A stretch of DNA of 64,000 nucleotides, taken from contig NZ_CP036498.1 of the NCBI RefSeq assembly GCF_018279705.1, forward strand, positions 1,009,001 to 1,073,000. Reading direction: 5' to 3'. This DNA is from Tardiphaga alba. Lineage in GTDB: Bacteria; Pseudomonadota; Alphaproteobacteria; Rhizobiales; Xanthobacteraceae. The number at the start of each line of letters is the position of its first letter. Positions within the stretch are counted from its first letter, which is position 1. The position numbers were made by a program, and so were the translations under genes. Under the pieces are notes generated by a model. That model was not told the origin of the DNA and ran no database searches. It saw only the letters and a program-made list of their open reading frames with translations. Positions 39,369-48,836 of the stretch are shown piece after piece.

Positions 39369-41659
39369 TCGTCGCCAAAGCAACCAAAAAGCCACTCGTT
39401 CCGGCCCACCAAAGTCGAGATGACTTCGTCGAGCAGGAGAAGAAGAAGCGGTTCATTCCGGCTGTCTTTCTTCTTTTCGTGATTGGTTGCGTTGCTTACC
39501 TGCGCAGCTTCCTGCCGATCCGGGTCGAAGCCCGCGAGGACGAGAAGACCGAAGAACCGAACAAGGAGAACGGCGAGGACGCTCCGAAGGAGGAGGTCCG
39601 CGCGGATGCGGGCGAGGACGAGGACATTACCGGAAGCACGGAACGCCAGCGCGGCTCATCGACAGGCGAGCCGCCGGTCAGAATTACGCTCGCCCGGGAG
39701 GCCGAAGAGAACCTGCAGCATACCGTTCCGACGTCGAACCTGAATGGGCTCGAGCGAACATCGAAGGCTTATGTCAGTGCAGATTCTTTCATGGAGCCAG
39801 TCCGCGCCATAGAAAGCCGTCAGACGCCGCAGGCCAGCGAACCGATCCGGATCGGCGGTGGAGGTGGTGGTGGCGGCGATTCGAATGGCCCGCAGCCCGG
39901 TAATCCGGGTACTCCGGATCCGCCGCGCAACCGCGCGCCGCGCGTCAGTGGTCCGGTCTATCTGCAAGACACGTACGGATGCCAGGCCTTTCTGATTTCG
40001 GTGCTGACACTGTTGGCGGGTGCGAGCGATGCCGATGGCGACAATCTACGAGTCCTTCACGTATCGGCGAACTGGGGCAATCTGAGCCAGACCGCAGAAG
40101 GCGGCTTCTCGTTCACGCACGATGCGGGCATGCTCGGGCTGGTCAAACTCAGCTACTTTATCACCGATGGACAGGCGATTGTCCCTCAGGTCGCGTATTT
40201 CAATGTCATCGAAGCTCCTCCCATCGTCGGGACTGCAGGGGATGACAATCTTCTCGGAACGCAATGTGCGGATACGATCGACGGCAGTGCCGGCGATGAC
40301 AATATCGACGCGCGCGATGGAAACGACCTCATCATCGGTGGGCTCGGCAATGATCACATCGTCGCGGGCGCAGGCAATGACGTCGTTTACGCGGGACCGG
40401 GCAACGACATCGTGTTTGCCGGTGCGGGCAATGACATTGTGTTTGGCGGCGCTGGCAATGACAGGATCTTTGGCGAGGATGGCGATGACATCCTGAACGG
40501 CGAAGATGGCGATGACTTCATCGACGGCGGCGCCGGTCGCGACATTATCCTGGCCGGTACAGGCGACGACATCGCGCGCGGCGGCGCGGGCGACGACACG
40601 ATCGACGGCGGCGAGGGCGATGATCGTCTCGATGGTGAAGGCGGATCCGACAGGCTGATCGCAGGCGCAGGCAACGACATCGTCAACGGTGGCGACGGTG
40701 ATGACGTCATCTTTGACGGTGCCGGTCGGGACATCGTAAGTGCCGGCAATGGCAATGATCACGTGGTCGCGGCAGCGGATGGTGATGCTGATGCCTATGA
40801 CGGCGGTGCCGGCATCGACACGCTCGACTATTCGGAGTCGAAAACGGGTGTCAGCGTCGATCTGGTGCAAGGCGTCGCCTCAGGCGACGATATCGGTACC
40901 GACACTGTCGCGGGTTTCGAAAAGGTGGTCGGCGGAACAGGTCGCGACGTCATCGTTGCTGGTGACGGGGCGGTGTCGATCGATGGAGCCGCCGGCAATG
41001 ATCGGCTGGTCGGTGGATCATTCAACGATGTCATTTCAGACGGAGCGGGCAGCGATGAGGTCGAGGGCGGAGCCGGCGACGATCTGATCCTCGCTGCGGC
41101 CGACTGCGACGATGATTCATATAAAGGCGGAGCGGGCTTCGATACGCTCTCTTATGCGACGGCGACACTCAGCGTCACTGTCGATATGTCGCGAGGTCGA
41201 GCCTATGGCAGTGACATCGGTCAGGATCTGATCGAGTCCTTCGAGAAGATCATCGGTGGCAGCGGGGACGATCATCTCATCGCGGGCGAGGGATCCGTCA
41301 CTATGACGGGCGGTCGCGGCAAGGACACGTTTGAATTCCAGCGAAAGGACGATGATCACGAACCGCTATTGGTTCGGAAGATTACTGATTTCACCGTCGG
41401 TGATCGGATTATCGCCGCCACCTATGAGATCTCGTACCTGTCCGACACGGACGCTGGCGAACAGATCGAAGATCTGTTCGACGACATCTATCTGGCTGGA
41501 AACCAATCCAATCGCCCGGTTCGTTTCCGCTTCGAGCAACAGGACGAAGGCGCGTTCACAATGGTGGATGTGCACGATCGTCCCGATCACCTCGATGAAT
41601 TTTATACGATCGAGGTCGCAGGGCACCATCATCTGCAGTTTACCGTCGCGGTCAGCTAG
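39365..41659 (+). CDS. Membrane-anchored RTX calcium-binding protein
   Basis: 764 residues. A basic start (KKKR) and one membrane helix at about 31-48 (FIPAVFLLFVIGCVAYL) put the rest in the periplasm. Then an acidic stretch (about 55-100), a Gly/Pro linker, a cadherin-like domain (about 195-285, ASDADGDNLRVLHVSANWG), about 14 GGxGxDxhx repeats (about 290-600) and a tail ending TIEVAGHHHLQFTVAVS, close to the end of the peroxidase (KIEIAGHQTLTAANVS). It lies between the ABC exporter and HlyD genes, overlapping the exporter by four bases. A retained or tethered partner of the peroxidase is possible. Confidence 0.8.
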   Translation: MIVAKATKKPLVPAHQSRDDFVEQEKKKRFIPAVFLLFVIGCVAYLRSFLPIRVEAREDEKTEEPNKENGEDAPKEEVRADAGEDEDITGSTERQRGSSTGEPPVRITLAREAEENLQHTVPTSNLNGLERTSKAYVSADSFMEPVRAIESRQTPQASEPIRIGGGGGGGGDSNGPQPGNPGTPDPPRNRAPRVSGPVYLQDTYGCQAFLISVLTLLAGASDADGDNLRVLHVSANWGNLSQTAEGGFSFTHDAGMLGLVKLSYFITDGQAIVPQVAYFNVIEAPPIVGTAGDDNLLGTQCADTIDGSAGDDNIDARDGNDLIIGGLGNDHIVAGAGNDVVYAGPGNDIVFAGAGNDIVFGGAGNDRIFGEDGDDILNGEDGDDFIDGGAGRDIILAGTGDDIARGGAGDDTIDGGEGDDRLDGEGGSDRLIAGAGNDIVNGGDGDDVIFDGAGRDIVSAGNGNDHVVAAADGDADAYDGGAGIDTLDYSESKTGVSVDLVQGVASGDDIGTDTVAGFEKVVGGTGRDVIVAGDGAVSIDGAAGNDRLVGGSFNDVISDGAGSDEVEGGAGDDLILAAADCDDDSYKGGAGFDTLSYATATLSVTVDMSRGRAYGSDIGQDLIESFEKIIGGSGDDHLIAGEGSVTMTGGRGKDTFEFQRKDDDHEPLLVRKITDFTVGDRIIAATYEISYLSDTDAGEQIEDLFDDIYLAGNQSNRPVRFRFEQQDEGAFTMVDVHDRPDHLDEFYTIEVAGHHHLQFTVAVS

Positions 41660-41679
41660 GAAGACAGAGGCATCACACG

Positions 41680-43023
41680 ATGAAACATTTCGATGTCAAT
41701 ACGATCGATCCGTCACCTGTCGTTCCGGCGGCGCGACCTGATCGTGCTTTTCGAATCTGGCCGCGGGTCTTTGGTGGTCTGGCGCTCGTCATCTTGCTCG
41801 TGGCGGGCTGCGGCGGGTGGGCTGCATTGGCCAAGCTCGAAGGCGCCGTGGTGACGACTGGCATATTGAAGGTCGATCAGAATCTCAAAGAGGTCCAGCA
41901 TCGCGACGGCGGGATCGTGAAGACCTTGGCAGTGCGTCACGGTGATTTCGTCCAGCAGGGTCAGATTCTGGCAACGCTGGACGATGTGCAGATCAAGGCC
42001 GAGCTTCTGATCGTGCGCTCGCAACTGGGTGAAGCGATCGGTCGACAGGTGCGATTGATTGCCGAGCGCGATAACTTGCCCTCGCTGGATTTTCCAAACG
42101 AGCTCGCCGCGATTTCGACGTCGGTCGAAACGGTTGTTCATGGAGAAAAACGGCTATTCCTGGGAAACAAGATCGGACGTGACAGCCAGAAGGAGCAGCT
42201 AGAGCTGAGCATCTCGCAGACCGGCGAAGAGATAAAGGGCATGGAAGCCCGCCTTGCGGCCAAGGAGGAGGAGATCAAGTTGGTCGGCGCCGAGCGCGAC
42301 AAGCTGGATGATCTCTTTGCGCGGAAGATCGTTGAATACACCCGTGTCTATTCGGTGCATCGGGACTGGGCACGCATTCTGGGTGAACGGGGTGAAATCT
42401 CCGCCAGTATCGCGAGAGCGAAAGTTCGCGCGAGCGAGATCAGGGTGCAGATCATCGCCATCGACCAGAATGCGAGCACGGAAGCGCAGCGCGACTTGCG
42501 CCTGGTGGATGCAAAGATCTCCGAACTCTACGAGCGCAAGCTGGCGATCGAGGATCGCCTGTCTCGCACGGAAATCCGCTCGCCGATCACCGGCTATGTC
42601 AACGAACTTTTCGCATTCACGATTGGTGGCGTGATCACGCCAGCGGCGCGAATTGCCACCATCGTGCCTGATGGCGCCGAGCTGAGATTCGAGGTTAAGG
42701 TGTCGCCCGCCGATATCGATCAGGTGCGCGCGGGCCAAGGAGCCAGGGTCAGGCTGACAGCTTTCAACCGGACGACAACGCCCGAGCTGACCGCAAAGAT
42801 TGTCATGGTGTCTCCGGCCTCGGCCAAGGACCCTGTCAATGGTCAGGAGCACTATGTGGCCTATGCGCAGCTTACGGAAGACGCGTTGGCCAAAACGAAG
42901 GACATGCGCCTCGTTCCCGGCATGCCGGCAGAGGTGTTCATTTCAACGCAGGAAAGGACTGCTGCATCCTATTTCGTCAAGCCCTTCACCGATCAAATGA
43001 ACAGGGCGCTCCGTGAACGTTGA
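41680..43023 (+). CDS. Type I secretion periplasmic adaptor (HlyD family)
   Basis: 447 residues with one N-terminal membrane segment at about 27-48 (VFGGLALVILLVAGCGGWAA), a lipoyl/barrel-sandwich half (KTLAVRHGDFVQQGQILATL), a long coiled-coil (about 150-290) and a beta-barrel (RIATIVPDGAELRFEVKVSP; DIDQVRAGQGARVRLTAF). It bridges the ABC exporter and outer-membrane TolC. Last of the secretion genes, 20 bases after the RTX gene; a TolC-like gene is absent here and must be elsewhere. Confidence 0.93.
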   Translation: MKHFDVNTIDPSPVVPAARPDRAFRIWPRVFGGLALVILLVAGCGGWAALAKLEGAVVTTGILKVDQNLKEVQHRDGGIVKTLAVRHGDFVQQGQILATLDDVQIKAELLIVRSQLGEAIGRQVRLIAERDNLPSLDFPNELAAISTSVETVVHGEKRLFLGNKIGRDSQKEQLELSISQTGEEIKGMEARLAAKEEEIKLVGAERDKLDDLFARKIVEYTRVYSVHRDWARILGERGEISASIARAKVRASEIRVQIIAIDQNASTEAQRDLRLVDAKISELYERKLAIEDRLSRTEIRSPITGYVNELFAFTIGGVITPAARIATIVPDGAELRFEVKVSPADIDQVRAGQGARVRLTAFNRTTTPELTAKIVMVSPASAKDPVNGQEHYVAYAQLTEDALAKTKDMRLVPGMPAEVFISTQERTAASYFVKPFTDQMNRALRER

Positions 43024-43209
43024 TGACGTGACTTGCGCAGGTGTGTGCAGGTCGAAAGACTGATTGTTCGTGAAGGTTTGCATGCAGACGGACATCGATA
43101 AGCTTCGATGCGAAGGGCAGCGCTGAGTTGACCGACCCAAGGTCTGTCAGCCCGGCCAAGCCGTGTGCTTTCTGTGAGGACGTAAAGGTCAGGTTTTGAT
43201 CAGTCAGAG

Positions 43210-43626
43210 TCAGGCTGGGCCTCTCGTCCAATAGCGATAGCCGATCCAGCCGAGGAGTGACGCGCTCGCGATCCAGAGCAAAATGATGGCGATCATGCCT
43301 GCCCGGCTGGTCGGGCGCCCGGCAGCTTCGCGTGCCTTGGCGCGATATTCGTCCATCACATCGGCCGGGACGAGTGCCACCACCAGCCAAATCCCAGCGG
43401 GAACGATGATGAGATCGTCGAGATAGCCGAGTACCGGGATGAAATCGGGGATAAGGTCGATCGGCGACAGTGCATAGGCAGCGACCGCGATAGCCAGAAT
43501 TTTCGCGAACCATGGAATTCGGGGGTCTCTCGCAGCAAGATAGACTGCATGTGCATCCGTCTTGATCGTGCGTGCCCAATGTTTGATCTGCGAGAACACG
43601 TGCTTCCCCAAAGTGGCGCTCGCCAT
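43210..43626 (-). CDS. DUF1232 family membrane protein
   Basis: 138 residues from ATG 43626 (MASATLGKHVFSQIKHWART). The DUF1232 core AAYALSPIDLIPDFIPVLGYLDDL is present, cited here by its centre SPIDLIPDFIPVLGY, flanked by hydrophobic helices; the C-terminus adds a third helix and ends YWTRGPA. Function unknown. Upstream in-frame ATGs exist (43695, 43677) but the conserved part starts later. Divergent from the M20 gene. Confidence 0.8.
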   Translation of the reverse strand: MASATLGKHVFSQIKHWARTIKTDAHAVYLAARDPRIPWFAKILAIAVAAYALSPIDLIPDFIPVLGYLDDLIIVPAGIWLVVALVPADVMDEYRAKAREAAGRPTSRAGMIAIILLWIASASLLGWIGYRYWTRGPA

Positions 43627-43697
43627 GCGGTTGATTGTGGTGAGTGTATCCGATGGGTTAGAAATTTGCAGGCCCATCTCCGACCCCGAGAGCATTC

Positions 43698-44876
43698 ATG
43701 ACCCCTCGCGAACGTCTTGATCAACTCCATCCCGAAATGACCGAATGGCGCCGGGATTTTCATGCCCATCCGGAAATCGGTTTTGAGGAAGAGCGCACCA
43801 GCGAGATCGTGGCGAAGCGCCTGGCGGAATGGGGCATCGAGGTGCATCGCGGCTTTGGCAAGACCGGCCTTGTCGGCGTGATCCGTGGCCGCCATCAGGC
43901 CGCCGGCAGCAACCGCGCCATCGGCCTGCGCGCCGATATGGACGCGCTGCCGATGGATGAGGGCAATGATTTCGCGCATCGCTCGCAAAATCCCGGCCGC
44001 ATGCATGCCTGCGGTCATGACGGCCACACCACAATGCTGCTTGGCGCTGCCAAATATCTCGCCGAGACGCGTAATTTCTCCGGCACCGTGCATCTGATCT
44101 TCCAGCCGGCCGAGGAAGGTCTCGCCGGCGCCAAGGCGATGATGGATGACGGGCTGTTCGAGCGCTTCCCCTGCGATTCCATCTACGGCATCCATAACAG
44201 CCCGGACATGCCGCTCGGTACCGTGAAGGCGCTGACTGGCACGGCGCTTGCGGCCATCGATTACTTCACGCTGACGCTACGCGGCCGCTCTGCCCATGGT
44301 GCACATCCACAGCAGGGCATCGATACGGTGGCGATGGCGGCGCAGGTGATCAATGCGCTGAACGCGATCCCGTCGCGCCAGATCGATGCGCTGGAATCGG
44401 CGATCATCTCCATCGGCCAGATCCATGGCGGTACGTCGAATATCGTGATCCCGGAAACGGTGGAGCTGCGCGGCTCGGTGCGCACGCTGAAGCCGGAGGT
44501 GCGCGACCGCGTCGAAGAGCTATTCAAGCGCACCGTGAAGTCGACGGCGGAAGCCTATGGCGGCAGCGCCGAGCTGGATTACAAACGCGCTTATCCGCCG
44601 ACCATCAACACCGCCGATGAAGCCGCACGCGCTGCACAGGCGGCAGCCGCGGTGCCTGGCGTCACCGACGTTCAGCGCGAAGGCAATCCGATCCTTGCCG
44701 GCGAAGACTTTGCCTTCATGCTGGAAAAGAACCGCGGCGCGTATCTACTGTTCGGCCAGCGTGGCGCGGACAAGGGCGGCGTGCCCGTGCACAATCCCGG
44801 CTACGATTTCAACGACGACCTGCTGCCGATCGGCGCCAGCTATTTCGCGGCTCTGGTCGAGCAGGAATTAGCTTAA
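43698..44876 (+). CDS. M20-family amidohydrolase (aminoacylase/hippurate hydrolase-like)
   Basis: 392 residues. Cleaves N-acyl amino acids or related amides with a two-metal site. Motifs: DFHAHPEIGFEEERT, LRADMDALPMDEGNDFAH, MHACGHDGHTTMLLGAA (metal ligands), FQPAEEGLAGAKAMM (catalytic Glu) and a dimerisation domain from about 180. Convergent with gntR, with a palindromic repeat between. It may feed the nearby TRAP/lyase pathway, but the orientation argues against one operon. The exact substrate cannot be told. Confidence 0.92.
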   Translation: MTPRERLDQLHPEMTEWRRDFHAHPEIGFEEERTSEIVAKRLAEWGIEVHRGFGKTGLVGVIRGRHQAAGSNRAIGLRADMDALPMDEGNDFAHRSQNPGRMHACGHDGHTTMLLGAAKYLAETRNFSGTVHLIFQPAEEGLAGAKAMMDDGLFERFPCDSIYGIHNSPDMPLGTVKALTGTALAAIDYFTLTLRGRSAHGAHPQQGIDTVAMAAQVINALNAIPSRQIDALESAIISIGQIHGGTSNIVIPETVELRGSVRTLKPEVRDRVEELFKRTVKSTAEAYGGSAELDYKRAYPPTINTADEAARAAQAAAAVPGVTDVQREGNPILAGEDFAFMLEKNRGAYLLFGQRGADKGGVPVHNPGYDFNDDLLPIGASYFAALVEQELA

Positions 44877-44878
44877 CC

Positions 44879-44955
44879 CGTCATTGCGAGGAGCGCAGCG
44901 ACGAAGCAATCCAGTTCTTGGCTTTCTGGATTGCTTCGCTGCGCTCGCAATGACG
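44879..44955. repeat. Dispersed palindromic repeat, copy 1
   Basis: Begins CGTCATTGCGAG and ends CTCGCAATGACG, with inner arms GAAGCAATCCAG and CTGGATTGCTTC around a short loop. A second copy is at 54839-54923. Both are between convergent genes. The type is widely dispersed in Bradyrhizobium-related genomes; it may act as a two-way terminator. Confidence 0.85.
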
Positions 44956-44963
44956 ACTGATAG

Positions 44964-45641
44964 TCAGGCCGCGCTATTCTCCTGAATGGTTCGGCCGACC
45001 ACGCGCAAGAGATCGCTGCGCACGGCTTCGATATGCTGCTTGAGGAAGCCTGCGGCTTCTTCAATGCGACCCTCGCGGCACATCGCAATCAGTTGCGCAT
45101 GCTCCTTCTCCGCAATGCCCATCGCTTCCGAGTTGGAAAGCTGCATCCGCGTATAGCGGTCGCTGGTCTGTAGCAGCGCTGTGACGATCGCTTGCGTGCG
45201 CGGCTGCCGCGCATTCACATACATCGCCATGTGAAATTCGGCGTTGATTTGCCCCCATTCGCTGCGATTGCCATCCGCGATCGCGGCCTCGAAGCGGTTC
45301 TGGATGCGCTCCAGCGCTGCGAAGTCATCGGCGGAAAAATGCGGTGCCGACTCCGCCAGCATTCGCGGCTCCAGCAGCACGCGCAGATCGAAGACGTCGT
45401 TGATCTCGTCGAGGGAGAGCTCCGAGACGATGGCGCCCTTCTGCGGCACGATCCGCACCAGCCCTTCGGCCTCGAGCTGGAACAGCGCTTCGCGGACCGG
45501 AATCCGGCTCACCCCATAGGCCTCGCCGAGCGCGTCCTGACGGAGCTGCGCACCGGCCGGATAGGTCCCGTCGAGGATCGCCTGCCGGAGCTGGTCCGTG
45601 ATCATGGCCGAAAGCGTGCGGTGCTTCAGCGGTGCGCTCAT
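44964..45641 (-). CDS. GntR-family (FadR/FCD subfamily) transcriptional regulator
   Basis: 225 residues: winged helix (MSAPLKHRTLSAMITDQLRQ; GEAYGVSRIPVREALFQLEA; LVRIVPQKGAIV) and an all-helical FCD ligand domain (about 80-215) with metal-site residues (FDLRVLLEP; FHMAMY; EKEHAQLIAMC). Probably represses the divergent TRAP genes through the palindrome at 45756-45768 and responds to a substrate of that system. ATG 45641 is chosen as start of the family's N-terminus; the open frame extends upstream to 45752. Confidence 0.9.
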   Translation of the reverse strand: MSAPLKHRTLSAMITDQLRQAILDGTYPAGAQLRQDALGEAYGVSRIPVREALFQLEAEGLVRIVPQKGAIVSELSLDEINDVFDLRVLLEPRMLAESAPHFSADDFAALERIQNRFEAAIADGNRSEWGQINAEFHMAMYVNARQPRTQAIVTALLQTSDRYTRMQLSNSEAMGIAEKEHAQLIAMCREGRIEEAAGFLKQHIEAVRSDLLRVVGRTIQENSAA

Positions 45642-45741
45642 TGATATATCTAGCCTTTTTGCCCGACAGGCCTGCTGGCCCGCTGGTCTCTTCGCTGCTG
45701 CACAAAAATGCTCCAAGCCGTGCATTTGTGCAGACATTCGT

Positions 45742-45769
45742 TTGACTCGCAAAATGTATAAATTATACG
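45742..45769 (+). promoter_or_regulatory. Promoter and overlapping GntR-type operator of the TRAP operon
   Basis: -35 TTGACT at 45742-45747 and a -10-like TATACG at 45764-45769 (16-base spacer). A perfect palindrome GTATAA-A-TTATAC occupies 45756-45768, covering spacer and -10, 45 bases before the DctQ start: a typical repressor position. The site is seen; the regulator assignment to the adjacent GntR is inferred. Confidence 0.55.
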
Positions 45770-45813
45770 ATCTGAAAAATCACCTCACTTTTGTGACATG
45801 CGGGGGAGCATTC

Positions 45814-46437
45814 ATGAGTGATCAGACGATGTCGTCGACTCGGGAGGTTGGGTTCCGCCACGTGGTGATGGCGGCCTCGCGCGGTCTGCTCGCCTTTGAG
45901 CGGCTCGCGATCATGGGCTTCATGTATCTGCTGACGGCGCTGATCCTGGTGAATGTCGTCACCCGCTATTCAAATATCCCGATCTACTGGATCGACGAAT
46001 CCGCGGTCTATTCGGTGGTGTGGCTGACCTTCATCGGCGCCTCCGCGATGACGCGGCTGCGGCTCGATTTCGCGGTCACCATGATGACCGAGCGGCTATC
46101 CGCTTCGAAACAGCGGCTGTTCAAGATCATCGCCACCGGCATGGTGATCGTGTTCGGCGTCAGCCTGATGATCACCTGTGTGTTGTGGATGGACCCGGTC
46201 GGCATCGCGAGCGCGGGCTTCGATGCCAAGAAATTTGCCGGTCAGACCTTCAACTTCCTCTACACTGAGCGCACCCAGACGCTGAACTGGCCGACCTGGG
46301 TGCTGTATCTCACGCTGCCGATTTTCGCGGTGTCGATGACCATCCACGGGACAGCCAATCTGCTCGAGGATCTCGATCTCGTCCCGCGCGTGGCGCCGAA
46401 AGGCTTCCAGCTTTCCGAACTGGACGGGGTAAACTGA
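45814..46437 (+). CDS. dctQ: TRAP transporter small permease (DctQ)
   Basis: 207 residues with four hydrophobic segments (LAIMGFMYLLTALILVNVVT; AVYSVVWLTFIGASAM; KIIATGMVIVFGVSLMITCV; WVLYLTLPIFAVSMTIH). The small subunit pairs with DctM to import an organic acid using the sodium gradient. ATG 45814 follows a GGGGGAG site. Ends one base before the DctM start, so the two are coupled. No motif defines the substrate. Confidence 0.93.
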   Translation: MSDQTMSSTREVGFRHVVMAASRGLLAFERLAIMGFMYLLTALILVNVVTRYSNIPIYWIDESAVYSVVWLTFIGASAMTRLRLDFAVTMMTERLSASKQRLFKIIATGMVIVFGVSLMITCVLWMDPVGIASAGFDAKKFAGQTFNFLYTERTQTLNWPTWVLYLTLPIFAVSMTIHGTANLLEDLDLVPRVAPKGFQLSELDGVN

Positions 46438-46438
46438 G

Positions 46439-47703
46439 ATGATCACCTCCGCCGCTTTCATGATCATCATGCTGGTCGGCGTGCCGATCGGCCTCTGCCT
46501 CTGTCTCGCCGGCTTCGTCTACATCATCGCGTCCGGCAATCCCGTGCTGTTCCAGTCCTATCCGCTGCAATTGTTTGGCGGCGTCGACAGCTACGGCCTG
46601 ATCGCGATCCCGCTGTTTATCCTGATCGGCGAGATCATGAATGGCGGCGGCATCACCCAGCGCATCGTCGATATGGCCATGGCCTTTATCGGCTCGCTGC
46701 GCGGCGGCCTCGCTTATGTGAACGTCCTCGCCAATATGTTCATCTCCTCGATCCTCGGCTCGGCCACCGCCCAGGTCGCCATCATGGCGCAGATCATGGT
46801 GCCGGAGATGGAGAAGAAAGGTTACGACAAGACCTTCGCTGCCGGTCTCACGGCTTACGGCGGCATGCTCGGCCCGATCATTCCGCCCTCGGTGATGTTT
46901 GTCGTCTACAGCGTGCTGGCGCAGGTCTCGGTCAGCGACATGCTGATCGCCGGCATCGTTCCCGGCGTGATCCTTACGGTGATGTTCTGCCTCGTCATCG
47001 CCGTGATGGGCTATGTTTACAACTATCCGCGCGCTGAATATCAGACGCCGAAGCAGCGCGTGATGACTATCCTGCGCACTTGCCCGACGTTGCTGATCCC
47101 CATCGTCATCGTTGGCTCGATCCTCACCGGCCTCGCCAATGCCACCGAGTCCGCCGCGGTCGGCGCTGTCGCAGCCGCACTGGTCGGTCGCTACTGGACG
47201 AAAGAATTCCGGTGGTCGCAGCTGCCGCAGATGATGCTGCGTTCGGGATCTATTCGGCGATCGTGCTGTTCCTCGTCGCCGCTGCCGCCGTTTTCTCTTG
47301 GGTGCTGATCTTCGGCAAGGTGCCGCAGGAGACCGCCGCCTGGATACAGACCGTCGCCAAAGATCCGATCAGCTTCATGCTGCTGTGTAACGTCATCCTG
47401 CTGGTCATCGGTACGGTGATCGATGGCGTTCCCGGCCTGATCATGACGGTGCCGATTCTGCTGCCCATCGCCACCGAAATCTATCACATCGATCCCCGCC
47501 AGTTCGGCGTGGTGGTGGTCATCAATCTCGTGCTCGGCCTGCTGTCGCCGCCGGTCGGGCTCTGTTTCTTCGTCGCTGCAGCCGTCACCGGGGCCAAGCC
47601 CGGCAAGATGTTCATGGTGACGCTGCCGTTCTTCTTTATCTCCTGCGTCCTCCTGATCCTGCTGTCGCTGTTTCCGTATCTGTCTCTCGCTCTCATCAAG
47701 TAA
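46439..47703 (+). CDS. dctM: TRAP transporter large permease (DctM), one frame break
   Basis: About 421 residues with about 12 hydrophobic segments after repair, e.g. AAFMIIMLVGVPIGLCLCLA, GLIAIPLFILIGEIMNGGGI and LGLLSPPVGLCFFVAA. The frame breaks near 47249 in a GGG run: one more G turns RSGSIRR into RSGIYSAIVLFLVAAAA. Taken literally the protein would lose its last third. It is the ion-coupled transport subunit. Confidence 0.9.
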
Positions 47704-47726
47704 CGCACACTCTAGGAGCTCTCGTC

Positions 47727-48710
47727 ATGACTATCTCACGTCGTCGCTTCCTCGCAGCATCGGCCGCAGCTTCGGTCTTCGCGCCCTCGCTGTCGCTCGC
47801 ACAGGCCAAGGAAATGCGCCTCGGCCTGATCACGCCGAACGGCCATTCCTGGAACAAGGCCGCGCTGAAGCTGGCAGACAAGCTGAAGGAAGAAACCAAG
47901 GGCCGTCTCACCATGACGGTGTTTCATTCCGGCCAGCTCGGCAATGAAGCTGCTATGATGCAGCAGCTGCAGACCGGCGCGCTTGATATGGGCTTCATTC
48001 AAGCTGCCGAACTCGGCTCACGCGTGCCGCATATCGCTGCGATCAACGCGCCCTATATCGTGCGCTCGACGCCGTCGGTGGCAAAATTCGTGCGCCATCC
48101 GGTGGCGGTGAAACTGTTCGACGTGCTGCCGCAGGAGACCGGCACGATTGGTCTCGGCTGGGGCATCACCGGCATGCGCGCCGTGTTCTCGGTGCGCGAT
48201 CTCAAGACGCTCGACGACATCAAGGGCATGAAGCTGCGCATCAATCCGACACCAGTCTATCGCGATTTCTATTCGTCGCTGGGGGCTGCGCCCACGCCCA
48301 TCCCGACGCCGCAGGTGTTCGATGCCATGTCGAACGGCCAGGTCGATGGCCTCGAAGCCGATCTCGAATTCTCGTGGAACCAGCGCTTCGACAAGGTGTC
48401 GAAGTCGATCCTGCAGATGAATGCCGTCTTTATGCCGATGGCAGCTGTGGTGTCCGGGCGCGTCTGGCAGTCGCTGCCGGCTGCGGACAAAGAGCTGATC
48501 ACCAAGGCCGTGAAATCGACCCTCGACGCGCAGATCGACGAACTCGCCGCCGGCGAGCCGGCGCTGATCGAGAATTTCAAGGGCACCTCGGTGCCGGTGC
48601 GTCAGGTCGCTGCCAAGGATACCGAAGCCGTCATCGCGGAATTCGACAAGCTCTGGCTGCCAAAGGCGCCGGTGCTGGCCGAGCTGCGCAAGGTCGGTGC
48701 GACGCTGTAG
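47727..48710 (+). CDS. dctP: TRAP transporter substrate-binding protein (DctP)
   Basis: 327 residues with a Tat-like leader (SRRRFLAASAAASVFAPSLS then LA). Mature parts match DctP proteins: TFHSGQLGN as VFHSGQLGNEAAMMQQLQTG, then LGWGITGMRAVFSVRDL, KGMKLRINPTPVYRDF and NGQVDGLEADLEFSWNQ. It binds an organic acid in the periplasm for DctQM; the Arg in KLRINP is the usual carboxylate contact. Placed 24 bases after dctM. Confidence 0.93.
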   Translation: MTISRRRFLAASAAASVFAPSLSLAQAKEMRLGLITPNGHSWNKAALKLADKLKEETKGRLTMTVFHSGQLGNEAAMMQQLQTGALDMGFIQAAELGSRVPHIAAINAPYIVRSTPSVAKFVRHPVAVKLFDVLPQETGTIGLGWGITGMRAVFSVRDLKTLDDIKGMKLRINPTPVYRDFYSSLGAAPTPIPTPQVFDAMSNGQVDGLEADLEFSWNQRFDKVSKSILQMNAVFMPMAAVVSGRVWQSLPAADKELITKAVKSTLDAQIDELAAGEPALIENFKGTSVPVRQVAAKDTEAVIAEFDKLWLPKAPVLAELRKVGATL

Positions 48711-48751
48711 CGGCGTGTCCAAGAACTCAAATCACGAGAAGGCGCGCCGAT

Positions 48752-48773
48752 ACCTCTCCCGATGGGGAGAGGT
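48752..48773. repeat. Small hairpin repeat after dctP
   Basis: ACCTCTCCC (48752-48760), loop GATG, GGGAGAGGT (48765-48773): a perfect 9-pair hairpin of a type often dispersed in Bradyrhizobium-related genomes. It lies 42 bases after the dctP stop and may end or weaken transcription before the lyase gene. Confidence 0.6.
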
Positions 48774-48836
48774 GTCAGCGTTTCAATCTTCATCAGCCGG
48801 CGTGCATCGCGCGCCGGCATCACACGGAGTTTCATC

